Shown: piece after piece, positions 1-8,225 of the stretch
Numbering within the stretch: the first letter of the stretch is position 1
Layout of the letters: each line of letters starts with the position of its first letter
From: Evansella clarkii
GTDB lineage: Bacteria; Bacillota; Bacilli; Bacillales; Salisediminibacteriaceae
Assembly (NCBI RefSeq): GCF_002019695.1
Contig: NZ_KV917376.1
Coordinates: 2,254,386 to 2,318,385 of the forward strand
Reading direction: 5' to 3'
DNA length: 64,000 bases
The notes under the pieces: generated by a model
The model's database searches: none
What the model was told of the DNA's origin: nothing
Seen by the model: only the letters and a program-made list of their open reading frames with translations
Position numbers and translations under genes: made by a program

Positions 1-1
1 G

Positions 2-199
2 GACGATAATAAGTACTTTACTGATTATACGGAGTGGCTTGAACGAGTTTTGACTAGCAGACAGGTAGGGACAGAGCTTATTATAGATAATTTTCAAAGA
101 TTAAAAGAAATCATACCCGGTAAGACAGACCCTGGTGAGGAACAGGCATTTTTACGTATGCTGGATGAAGCGATTGCCATACTCAAGTCTGGCCGGTAA
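2..199 (+). CDS. C-terminal end of an unidentified protein (truncated by window edge)
   Basis: An open frame enters from the left edge and stops with TAA at 197-199, giving the last 65 residues of a protein. The tail is helical and charged (it contains TEWLERVLTSRQVG and a final AIAILKSGR), with no motif I can assign. The stop is 19 bp before the start of the B12-binding gene on the same strand, so it is probably the upstream member of the same operon and may belong to the same signalling pathway. The family cannot be named from this fragment; the full gene is needed. Confidence 0.7.
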   Translation, partial: DDNKYFTDYTEWLERVLTSRQVGTELIIDNFQRLKEIIPGKTDPGEEQAFLRMLDEAIAILKSGR

Positions 200-218
200 A
201 GCCAAGGTGGGATAACAG

Positions 219-881
219 ATGATAATGGAACCGAAGCAGCTGGCTGGCCTTTTGCTTGAAGGGCGGGAGAACGAAGTAACAGAACAGTTTGTGAAAATTG
301 AAAATAAATATTCCCGGCTAAGTTTGTATGAAGATTTCATTACCCCTGCCATGTACTATATAGGTGAACTTTGGGAAGAAAACGAAATTACTGTAGCTGA
401 CGAGCACCTTGCTACAGCAGTATGCGATTACGCTCTTTCCAGGACGACGGATCACAGGCAGATGAATGAAGCAGAAACTGCTGTGAAAAAGAAGGCGATG
501 CTCTTTGGTGTAGAAGGGGAGCAGCACTATATAGGAATGAAAATGGCAGCAGCGCTTTTCAGAGATAAAGGGTGGAATGTAAGATACCACGGTCCAGACC
601 TTCCGCTGGAGCATGCACTGGCAGCAATAAAACAGTGGAAACCGGACGTCGTTTCTCTGTCTGCAGCTTTGTCGTACAGACTCCCCTCGGTGAAGGAATA
701 TATTTCAAAAATCACCAATGGCGAATATAAACCATTAATTCTTATTGGCGGGCGGATGGCAAAAATGTACGGACTTGCCCCATTTCAAAGTGATAATGTG
801 ATTATTATAAGGGATTTACACTCCCTTCAATACTGGCTGGATGACTGTAAGGGAGGCAGAAATAATGCAAACAGCTCTTAA
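219..881 (+). CDS. Stand-alone cobalamin (B12)-binding protein, CarH/LitR photoreceptor-like
   Basis: The protein has 220 residues. Residues ~5-80 resemble the four-helix B12-binding cap domain and contain W52-x9-E62-H63, the Wx9EH signature of adenosylcobalamin photoreceptors of the CarH/LitR type. Residues ~93-205 resemble the Rossmann-like B12-binding domain, with E101-x-H103-x-x-G, where H103 would be the lower cobalt ligand. CarH and LitR carry an N-terminal MerR DNA-binding domain; none is present here, so output must pass to a partner. The following PAS-STAS gene starts inside this gene (17-bp overlap), which suggests translational coupling and a shared pathway. The start is ATG at 219 behind AAGGTGGG; ATG at 225 is an alternative. 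B12 binding is well supported by the motifs; light sensing is inference. Confidence 0.82.
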   Translation: MIMEPKQLAGLLLEGRENEVTEQFVKIENKYSRLSLYEDFITPAMYYIGELWEENEITVADEHLATAVCDYALSRTTDHRQMNEAETAVKKKAMLFGVEGEQHYIGMKMAAALFRDKGWNVRYHGPDLPLEHALAAIKQWKPDVVSLSAALSYRLPSVKEYISKITNGEYKPLILIGGRMAKMYGLAPFQSDNVIIIRDLHSLQYWLDDCKGGRNNANSS

Positions 882-1620
882 TCATCTGCCGGTCTCTGCG
901 GTTGTAATAGACAGAAACTTTAAGATTCTTCATGCTACTTCAGAGGCGGCAGCACTGCTCGGTAAAGTGGATACCTTTCTTTCTGCCGTGGAGGAAGGAA
1001 GCCATGCTAAAGTAAAAAAATGGGTTAAACCTGAACAGGAAAAAATAACCCTGGAAGCAAACCTGGTTACAGAGCAAGGTGAAGTCATAGCTGCTGAACT
1101 TGCCGTCGGCTGGGGAAATGAACTTTACGGAGAGATAGTGATCTTTGAGAAGCAAAGCTCCATTAACGAAGTTACAGGGCAGCTGGCGAATCTGCGAGAG
1201 CGGCTCAGTGAAACTAATTTTGAACTTCTCAGTGAAAAAGAAAAACTGGAGGAAGCGCTGCAGGAGAATAACCGTCTGTCTGCTCCGTACATACAAATTA
1301 CGGATGATGTGGCTCTTATTCCTTTATATGGGGATCTAAACGAAAGCAAGATGAACGTTATACAAGCCAATGTACTGGCGTCTTCAAATGAACAAAGTTC
1401 AGAAACTTTGCTGTTTGACTTTACTGCAGTTGGCAGTATTGAAGCCTCTGGTGTGAAAATGCTGAAAAAAATGTTCGCCTCCCTTTGTTATATGGGAAAT
1501 GAGGTTCTTATAACCGGTGTAAAACCAGACCAGGCAAAAAGGCTGCATGAACTGGATATAAAATTACATATCGAATTTATTCATTCACTGAAATCAGCAG
1601 TAAGGAAGTTTTATGAATAA
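865..1620 (+). CDS. PAS-coiled coil-STAS signalling protein (RsbR-like architecture)
   Basis: The protein has 251 residues from ATG 865, chosen because GGGAGG lies 8 bp upstream; ATG 841 lacks a good RBS. Residues ~1-100 look like a small PAS-type sensor (AVVIDRNFKILHATSEAA). Residues ~105-145 form a Glu/Lys-rich coiled coil. Residues ~148-250 form a STAS domain, with the core strand and helix around LLFDFTAVGSIEASGVKML, where a Ser sits in the region phosphorylated in RsbS/RsbR/SpoIIAA proteins. The layout is that of stressosome RsbR paralogues: variable sensor, linker, STAS. It overlaps the B12-binding gene, so a B12-dependent signal is a likely input. No switch kinase or phosphatase gene lies in the visible sequence. 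A strong terminator follows directly. Confidence 0.8.
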   Translation: MQTALNHLPVSAVVIDRNFKILHATSEAAALLGKVDTFLSAVEEGSHAKVKKWVKPEQEKITLEANLVTEQGEVIAAELAVGWGNELYGEIVIFEKQSSINEVTGQLANLRERLSETNFELLSEKEKLEEALQENNRLSAPYIQITDDVALIPLYGDLNESKMNVIQANVLASSNEQSSETLLFDFTAVGSIEASGVKMLKKMFASLCYMGNEVLITGVKPDQAKRLHELDIKLHIEFIHSLKSAVRKFYE

Positions 1621-1622
1621 GT

Positions 1623-1657
1623 ACAAGGATGCATATCACTGCATCCTTGTTTTTTTT
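1623..1657 (+). terminator. Rho-independent terminator of the PAS-STAS gene, also unit 0 of the 52-bp repeat array
   Basis: An 11-bp perfect stem (ACAAGGATGCA with TGCATCCTTGT) has a 6-nt loop and is followed by eight T. Its TTGAG end and spacer fall exactly 52 bp before those of the first repeat unit. Confidence 0.88.
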
Positions 1658-1677
1658 GAGCGTGAGCAATCCTATAT

Positions 1678-2232
1678 CTCAAAGGACGCAAGAAGGCCTT
1701 GCATCCCTTGAGCAGGGGCAATCCTACAATTCAAGGGACGCAAGAAGGCCTTGCATCCCATGAGCAGGGGCGATCCTACAATTCAAGGGACGCAAGAAGG
1801 CCTTGCATCCCATGAGCAGGGGCGATCCTACAATTCAAGGGACGCAAGAAGGCCTTGCATCCCATGAGCAGGGGCGATCCTACAATTCAAGGGACGCAAG
1901 AAGGCCTTGCATCCCATGAGCAGGGGCGATCCTACAATTCAAGGGACGCAAGAAGGCCTTGCATCCCATGAGCAGGGGCGATCCTACAATTCAAGGGACG
2001 CAAGAGGTCCTTGCATCCCTTGAGTGTGAGTAATCCTACAATTCAAGGGACGCAAGAATGCCTTGCATCCCTTGAGCAGGGGCAATCCTACAATTCAATG
2101 GACGCAAGAATGCCTTGCATCCCATGAGCAGGGGCGATCCTACAACTCAAGGGACGCAAGAAGGCCTTGCATCCCTTGAGCAAGTGTAACCCTACAACTC
2201 AAGGGACGCAAGAAGTCTTGCACACTTTCAGC
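1678..2232. repeat. Array of eleven 52-bp palindromic repeats (array 1)
   Basis: Units begin at 1678, 1730, 1782, 1834, 1886, 1938, 1990, 2042, 2094, 2146 and 2198, exactly 52 bp apart. Each has a 35-nt dyad (arms like CTCAAGGGACGCAAG and CTTGCATCCCTTGAG around AAGGC) and a 17-nt spacer ending in CCTACAA. Units 3-6 are nearly identical; outer units diverge by point changes but keep length. The last unit is degenerate. The array fills the space between the convergent PAS-STAS (+) and deacetylase (-) genes, and no coding frame is credible in it. The same family occurs at 22.5 kb and 44.1 kb. Confidence 0.93.
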
Positions 2233-2280
2233 CGGAACTGCTACCACCTGAATAGCCAGCCGCTTCCATTTTTCCATTAA

Positions 2281-3207
2281 TTATTCTTCCAGCTCATAAT
2301 CATCAAGATGAACAAACTCAAATCCTCTTTCCTGCAGAAGGGGAACTGCCTCCATAACACCCTCGGCAGTACCGCTCCCAGGCTGATTCATATGAAGCAG
2401 CGCAATAGAGCCTGGCTCTGCAGTTAGCAGGGACTCTTTAACCTGGGAGCTTGTATATGTTGCTCCTGCATCTCCAAGAATATCGTAATTGACTGCTTCA
2501 AGACCAAGATCGTTAACTATCTGGACGGCTGCTTCATCATAATAAGCCGTACCGGAACGGAAAAAGGACGGCCAGATTCCTGTTAAAGAATAGATTAGTT
2601 CCTGATTTTCCATCACTTCATCAATCACTTCCTCTGCTCCCCCTGTGCCTTTAATTCCCCACGCCGTACCGCTGGAAACAGAGAGTGGGAGGTGTTCTGT
2701 CCCATGGTTTTCAATCGTGAAAAGATCGTCCTCGCTGAGTTCCAGGAAAACAGCTTCATTTTCAGAAATCCAGCGTGCGTTCACAAACAATACAGCAGGT
2801 ATTTCTTCTTCTCTCAGGAAATTTATAAGTTCTTCATCATAACCGCTTCCGTAAGGTCCGCCGCACGCATCCAGTGTCAGTGCGAGGACTTTTTCTTCTG
2901 TGTCCATCCTGTTCTTAACCCCTGTAACCTGTTCTCCCCACTGGGCCGGCTCAATTTCTGTCCCTGCCCATTTTTCTCTTACTTGCGCTGCATGTCCCGC
3001 CTCAATCGGATTGCTTTCCATAACAAGATAGGGAGCCGCAGGGAGGATTCTTGTATGGGAAACTCCTTTATGCTCCATAGCTGTAAGACTTTCTGTAGTT
3101 CCATCAGAAAGTGCGCTGTTTAATAACACCACGGCGGCTGCTCCGCAAAAAATTAGAAAACTTGCTGAAAAAATAAAAGTCTTATTTTTATTTGCTTTTT
3201 TCTTCAT
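2281..3207 (-). CDS. Membrane-anchored polysaccharide deacetylase (NodB/CE4 family)
   Basis: The protein has 308 residues. A short basic N-terminus and one hydrophobic segment (residues ~10-32, no lipobox) predict a signal anchor, so the enzyme acts outside the membrane. The NodB domain (residues ~105-300) shows motif 1 as TLDACGG, carrying the catalytic-base and metal Asp region, and motif 2 as HGTEH, carrying the metal His pair. Later motifs include the FFRSGTAYYDE region and LLHMNQP near the end. Family members remove N-acetyl or other acyl groups from peptidoglycan or related glycans. The substrate is not readable here. The gene stands alone, transcribed toward the 52-bp array and divergently from fdhD. 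Confidence 0.87.
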   Translation of the reverse strand: MKKKANKNKTFIFSASFLIFCGAAAVVLLNSALSDGTTESLTAMEHKGVSHTRILPAAPYLVMESNPIEAGHAAQVREKWAGTEIEPAQWGEQVTGVKNRMDTEEKVLALTLDACGGPYGSGYDEELINFLREEEIPAVLFVNARWISENEAVFLELSEDDLFTIENHGTEHLPLSVSSGTAWGIKGTGGAEEVIDEVMENQELIYSLTGIWPSFFRSGTAYYDEAAVQIVNDLGLEAVNYDILGDAGATYTSSQVKESLLTAEPGSIALLHMNQPGSGTAEGVMEAVPLLQERGFEFVHLDDYELEE

Positions 3208-3363
3208 CTGTTTGCTCCTTTATGTGCTTCAGTGATGAACGTCAGTTTTTAAATGAACATTCTGTGAATGTTTCTCGATAGTTGTTTATGTGCGATAAAT
3301 AATTTTTTATGTTATGCGACTTAGTGTTCGGTGTTAAAAACCTCCGCAAGCCTAGGTATATAA

Positions 3364-3477
3364 GGTATACGAAATTGAGCAGATGAACTTTTTTCTATCT
3401 GAGAGAGATATTAAAAGAAATTTAAAGATTTGCAGATGTGAAGAAGGTCACAGATATTTATTTTTGTCTCGTATACC
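3364..3477. repeat. Perfect 9-bp inverted repeat flanking the fdhD promoter region
   Basis: GGTATACGA at 3364-3372 and its exact reverse complement TCGTATACC at 3469-3477 lie 105 bp apart centre to centre, about ten helical turns. The right arm overlaps the likely fdhD -10 element. It may be a looped operator or a matched pair of promoter elements. Confidence 0.5.
3437..3477 (+). promoter_or_regulatory. Fnr-type box and putative -10 element of the fdhD/fdn island
   Basis: TGTGA (3437-3441), six bases, TCACA (3448-3452) is a perfect copy of the CRP/Fnr consensus used by Bacillus Fnr, an oxygen-responsive activator. A -10-like TATACC (3472-3477) lies downstream so that the box centre would sit about 40 bp before transcription start, the position for class II activation. 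This fits anaerobic induction of formate dehydrogenase. The rest of the 329-bp gap upstream of fdhD is AT-rich with no other gene. Confidence 0.72.
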
Positions 3478-3536
3478 ATTTAGATAGTTATTAATTTTAT
3501 TTTAACAGATTTAAATAAAAGAAAGGGGGAGGTTAT

Positions 3537-4286
3537 ATGAGGACATGCTGCCCTGAAGAATATCCGGTAACCCTTATCGTGGAAGGCAATGAGATTGGCA
3601 CGTACCAGTTAACAAAAGCTGACCTGGAAGACTGGGCATACGGACACTTGTTTACCGAAGGGATCATTAATAAAGCCGGGGAAGTGCAAGAATTAAAAAT
3701 AGCTGATAACAGAATATTTGTCTCATTAACAGATGATACATTACTCCGGAAAGTATTGAAGAAGAAAAAACATGTTACCGCCGGCTGCGGCAACGGAGTT
3801 ACTTTTTTTTCCATGACAGACGTGAAAAGATTTCCGAAAATCCATACGACCCAGGTTCTGCCTTTATCATATATGTTAAAAAAGCGGCATGAATTTGCGA
3901 AAGCTTCACCAATGTATAACGAATCAGGGGGGATGCATGGGGCATGTATTGTTCTCGAAAATGGGGAGATTTTCGTCAGAGAAGACATTGGTCGTCATAA
4001 TGCTGTTGATAAAATAATCGGCTATGCAATAAGGGAAGAGCTGGATGCCAGCAAGCTTATTTTGATTACAACAGGCCGTATCTCCTATGAAATGCTCTCT
4101 AAATCTGCAAGATTCGGCTTTGGCATTGTTGGAAGCAGAACAGCAGCAACAAAACAGGCAGTACAGCTTGCAAAATTCCTTGGAATCGAAGTTGTCGGAT
4201 ATATAAGAGGAAAGATGACGGTAGTATACACAAGTCATGGTAAGGTTTATAACGATTTGAAAACGGTTACCACTGCGGGATCGTAA
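3537..4286 (+). CDS. fdhD: FdhD, formate dehydrogenase accessory sulfurtransferase
   Basis: The protein has 249 residues. In E. coli FdhD passes sulfur from IscS to the molybdenum cofactor that is placed in formate dehydrogenase, which is essential for activity. Family blocks seen include the N-terminal DLEDWAYGHLFTEGII, the central GGMHGACIV, and the strongly conserved REDIGRHNAVDKIIG, followed by a TTGRISYEM block. The E. coli cysteine loop GCGVC reads GCGNG here, so only the first of the two cysteines (C85) is retained. The start is supported by AAAGGGGGAGG upstream. The gene heads the formate island and precedes fdnG by 109 bp. Confidence 0.95.
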   Translation: MRTCCPEEYPVTLIVEGNEIGTYQLTKADLEDWAYGHLFTEGIINKAGEVQELKIADNRIFVSLTDDTLLRKVLKKKKHVTAGCGNGVTFFSMTDVKRFPKIHTTQVLPLSYMLKKRHEFAKASPMYNESGGMHGACIVLENGEIFVREDIGRHNAVDKIIGYAIREELDASKLILITTGRISYEMLSKSARFGFGIVGSRTAATKQAVQLAKFLGIEVVGYIRGKMTVVYTSHGKVYNDLKTVTTAGS

Positions 4287-4306
4287 TTATCAACTTGGGA
4301 GTTTGA

Positions 4307-4353
4307 GGGTTAATCAGGGAAATAACCCGTTGAAGCTATGTTCATAAGGCTTC
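4307..4353 (+). other. Two small stem-loops between fdhD and fdnG
   Basis: GGGTTA/TAACCC (4307-4312 with 4323-4328) and GAAGC/GCTTC (4332-4336 with 4349-4353) lie in the 109-bp gap before fdnG. There is no T-run, so they are not a classical terminator. They may be a 5' leader structure or processing site. No known riboswitch is recognised. Confidence 0.4.
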
Positions 4354-4395
4354 GGTGGTTATTCATAAAGGAAAGTAAGATGAGGGGGAATAGCA

Positions 4396-7383
4396 ATGAT
4401 TGAAGTGACACGCAGACAGTTTCTGAAATTGTCAGGTGCAACAGCGGCTACTCTTGCGGTAATCGAACTTGGTTTCGATCCGAAGAAAGCTCAAGCAGCG
4501 TCAAAAGAACTAAAAATCGCAGAATCAAAAGTGACGCCGACGATATGTCCGTATTGTTCTGTTGGCTGCGGTATTCTGGTTCACGTTAAAAATGACGATG
4601 TGGTGTATACGGAAGGGGATCCGGATCACCCGATTAACAGAAGCACACTATGCAGTAAAGGAAACTCTGTCAGACAGCTTTTTACTTCAGACCGAAGAGT
4701 GAAAAAGCCTATGTACCGGGCACCAGGAAGCAACACCTGGGAAGAGAAGGACTGGGACTGGACGCTTGACAGAATTGCTGAAAAAATCAAGGAAACCCGT
4801 GATAAAACCTTTGTCACACACGATGACGGAATGCCTGTAAACCGTACAGAAGCCATTGCCAACCTGGGCGGTGCTGCGCTTGAGAATGAAGAATGCTACC
4901 TGATCGTAAAATTAATGCGCAGCCTGGGACTCACTAATATTGAGCACCAGGCGAGGATATGACACTCCTCTACGGTTGCCGGTCTGGCACCTACATTAGG
5001 TCGTGGCGCAATGACAAACCACTGGAACGATATTCAGTTCAGTGACTGTATGCTGGTTATCGGAGGAAACCCTGCCGAAAACCATCCGATCAGTATGAAA
5101 TATGTAACTAAAGCGAAAAAGAATGGCGGTAAACTGATTACAGTAGACCCTCGTTTTACGAGAACTGCTGCCGTTTCAGATATATACGCACCAATGCGTT
5201 CAGGTACAGATATCGCTTTTATCGGCGGATTGATTAACTACGTACTGGAAAATAAGCTGTACCATGACGAGTATGTCAGGAAATATACAAACGCTTCGTT
5301 TATTATCAGCGAAGACTATGATTTTGAAGACGGCATTTTCACAGGCTATGACGAAGACAGCCGAAGCTATGAAAAATCCACGTGGGTGTTCGAGAGGGAT
5401 GAGGAAGGAAACATCGTCAAAGACGAATCGCTGTCTCATCCAAGAACGGTTTACCAAATGATGAAAAAACATTTCAGCCGCTATGATGTTGAGACAGTCT
5501 GTTCAGTGACCGGAACACCGAAAGAAGATTACCTGAAGGTTGCAGAAACTTTTTGTGGCACGGGGGCAAAAGAAAAAACAGGTACGATTATGTATGCGAT
5601 GGGAACAACTCAGCACACAGTAGGTTCCCAGAACATCAGAGCTTACGGGATGCTCCAGCTTCTTCTTGGAAATGTGGGAAGAGCAGGCGGCGGTGTTAAC
5701 GCCTTACGTGGAGAATGTAATGTGCAGGGCTCAACAGACTTCGGTTTGCTCTTCCATCTGATGCCTGGATACATCGGGGCTCCTACACAGTCAGAAAGAC
5801 ATCAGTCTCTTGATGCGTATAATGAAAATGAAACTCCAGCAGCCGGATTCTGGTCAAATAAACCAAAGTTTCTGGCAAGCTATCTGAAAGCGCAATACGG
5901 CAAGAATGCAACAAAAGCAAACGACTTTGGATATGACTTTTTCCCGAAAGGCCGCAGAAACTATTCCCATATTTCCTTATTTGAATCTATGTACGACGGA
6001 GAGATTAAGGGAATGCTCATCTGGGGACAGAACCCGATGGTCGGCGGTGCTAACGTGAGAAAAGTGCGAGCAGCACTCCAGAAACTGGACTGGCTTGTAG
6101 CTATGGATCTCTGGGAAACAGAAACAGCTGCATTCTGGAAAGAGAAGGCTGGAAGCAACCCGGCAGAAGTGCAGACAGAAGTGTTTATGCTCCCTGCTGC
6201 TGGTCCTTTTGAAAAAGAAGGATCTGTGACTAACAGCGGGCGCTGGATGCAGTACCGCTGGAAGGCAATTGATCCGAAGAACGATTCCAGATCCGACTCA
6301 TGGTTTGCCCATAATCTTGCTATAAGACTTCAGAAGTTATATGCGAATGATAACAGCGAGATTGCTAAGCCATTTAAAGCAATGGACTGGAGTTTTGGAG
6401 ATTCAGATTACCCTGACATGGATTTAGTAAACCGGGAGATAAATGGCTATGATCTGAATACAGGAAGAACAGTAAATCATTTTGCAGACCTTAAAGATGA
6501 TGGCACAACATCTAGCGGAAACTGGATTTATGCAGGATTCTATCCTGACGCAGCACCAGGAGAAGAGAAAAACTATGCGAAACGAAGAGATGACAAAGAT
6601 ACAGGGATGGAAAACTATCTGAACTGGTCTTATGCATGGCCAGCTAACAGAAGAATCCTTTATAACCGCGCCTCTGCTGATCTGAATGGTAAGCCATGGA
6701 GCAGCGATAAAGAGGGAATCTGGTATGACAAAGCAGCAGAAACCTGGACAGGCTATGATGTTCCTGACTTCGGTGTCGCTACTTCACCATCTGATCCAGG
6801 GTGGGAGAACCCGTTCATTATGCTTCCTGACGGGAAAGGCGGACTATTTGCAGCAGGAATGGCGGAAGGGCCGTTTCCAGAGCATTATGAGCCATACGAA
6901 AGCCCGGTTCCAAATGCTTTCTCCAGTGTTCAGCTGAACCCGGCAGTTAAAATCTGGGGCGGGGATATGAACCAAAAGGGAGAAGCTGCTGACTTCCCGA
7001 TTGTTGCTACGACATACCGTTTGACAGAGCACTGGCAGTCCGGGTCAATGACGAGAAACCTGGAGTGGCCGTCTGAGATTATGCCTCATATGTTCGTGGA
7101 ACTGAGTGAAGAGCTTGCGAAAGAAAAAGGAATTAAAGAAAAAGATAAAGTTGTCATTTCTTCAGCACGAGGGGAAATTGAAGCGTTCGCGATGGTTACT
7201 AAGCGCTTTAAGCCTTACAGTGTTCGGGGCCAGAAGGTACATCATGTAGGTATGCCTTGGCATTATGGATATGAAGGAATTGCTACTGGTTCGATTGCAA
7301 ACTATTTAACACCGCATATAGGGGATGCAAATACGATGATCCCAGAATACAAAGCATTCCTTTGTGACGTAAGGAGGGCTTAA
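4396..7383 (+). CDS. fdnG: Formate dehydrogenase alpha subunit, selenocysteine- and Mo/W-bis-MGD-containing (FdnG type)
   Basis: This is a single 995-residue reading frame when the TGA at 4960-4962 is read as selenocysteine (Sec189). The context ...NIEHQARI-Sec-HSSTVAGLAPTLGR matches the active-site segment of E. coli FdnG (NQARV-Sec-HGPTVA). The frame is open with no other stop to 7383. A Tat signal is present at the start (TRRQFLK, then a hydrophobic stretch and AQAA), so the enzyme is exported folded. A [4Fe-4S] motif CPYCSVGC...C follows (residues ~52-90), then the molybdopterin oxidoreductase domain and the C-terminal dinucleotide-binding domain. The reaction is formate to CO2 with electrons passed to FdnH. 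The length is close to E. coli FdnG (1015). Gene finders that stop at TGA will split it into 4396-4962 and 5011-7383. Confidence 0.95.
4960..4991 (+). promoter_or_regulatory. UGA selenocysteine codon and bSECIS element of fdnG
   Basis: Eleven nucleotides after UGA (4960-4962) comes a hairpin: GGTTGCC (4974-4980), loop GGTCT (4981-4985), GGCACC (4986-4991). The bulged U in the 5' arm and the GGUCU loop match the SelB-binding apical hairpin of E. coli fdhF/fdnG, at the same distance from UGA. The host must therefore carry selA, selB, selC and selD elsewhere. Confidence 0.93.
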
Positions 7384-7385
7384 AG

Positions 7386-8225
7386 ATGGCCTATGCTAAA
7401 TTAGTAGACGTAACAATTTGTACTGGCTGCCGCGGCTGTATGGTGGCATGTAAAAACTGGAACGACCTCCCTGTAGATACGAGAGATTACCAAGGCAGCT
7501 ACCAGTCTCATGATAAACCTAATGGAAAAACATGGAACGTTCTGCAAATGAAAGAATACGAGAATCAAAGCGGTGGTTTTGAATGGCTTTTCCGCCACCA
7601 GGCTTGTATGCACTGTGAAGAGGCTGCATGTGTTAAGGTTTGTCCGGAAGTAGCTATCACTACTACAGACATGGGGAACGTAGTCATCGACCAGGAAAAA
7701 TGTGTCGGCTGTACGTATTGTGTGCAGAATTGCCCATTTGGAATTGTAGAACTCGCTGAGTATGTTAATGCTGATGGGGAGAAAGCAGAGCGGGCTCAGA
7801 AGTGTGATATGTGTAATGACAGAATCCATGAAGGCCTTGAGCCTGCCTGTGCTGTTACATGTCCTCTTGACGCAATCGTTTTCGGTACGAAAGAAGAAAT
7901 GCTTGAGCTTGCTAAAGAGCGTCTTGAAGAAGCAAAGCTCACTTACCCGGATGCCCAGATTTACGACCCGCCTGGTGTCGATGGAACAAACATGATCTAT
8001 TTACTGGCTCATCCGCCGGAAGTGTATGATCTTCCTCCGAACCCGAAAGTGCCGACATCTGCAGTAGTGTGGAAAGATTATGCACAGCCATTAGGAAAAG
8101 CACTTCTTGGTGTAACAACTATGGCAGTTTTCACAGGATTCATAACGAACAAGCTGTTCAATAAAGAAGGGCACGGCCATGATACTGAGGAAGGAGGAGA
8201 AATAAATGAAGAAACAAAACAGTAA
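7386..8225 (+). CDS. fdnH: Formate dehydrogenase iron-sulfur (beta) subunit
   Basis: The protein has 279 residues and is an electron-transfer subunit with four [4Fe-4S] ferredoxin motifs. These are CTGCRGCMVAC near the N-terminus, CMHCEEAACVKVC (residues ~76-88), CVGCTYCVQNCPFG (~106-120), and CDMCNDRIHEGLEPACAVTCP (~140-160). A C-terminal hydrophobic helix (residues ~236-256, GKALLGVTTMAVFTGF) would anchor it in the membrane next to the cytochrome, as in E. coli FdnH. It carries electrons from the exported alpha subunit to heme b. It starts 3 bp after the fdnG stop, with AGGAGG inside the end of fdnG, and overlaps fdnI by 20 bp. Confidence 0.94.
   Translation: MAYAKLVDVTICTGCRGCMVACKNWNDLPVDTRDYQGSYQSHDKPNGKTWNVLQMKEYENQSGGFEWLFRHQACMHCEEAACVKVCPEVAITTTDMGNVVIDQEKCVGCTYCVQNCPFGIVELAEYVNADGEKAERAQKCDMCNDRIHEGLEPACAVTCPLDAIVFGTKEEMLELAKERLEEAKLTYPDAQIYDPPGVDGTNMIYLLAHPPEVYDLPPNPKVPTSAVVWKDYAQPLGKALLGVTTMAVFTGFITNKLFNKEGHGHDTEEGGEINEETKQ

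Noticed and set aside
1678-2232. CRISPR array or coding tandem repeat
   Set aside because: Spacers are nearly identical between units, and 52 is not a multiple of three, so no repeated peptide is possible in one frame.
4396-5010. fdnG as a pseudogene broken by a TGA stop
   Set aside because: The frame continues without another stop, the TGA is at the known selenocysteine position, and a bSECIS hairpin follows at the right distance.
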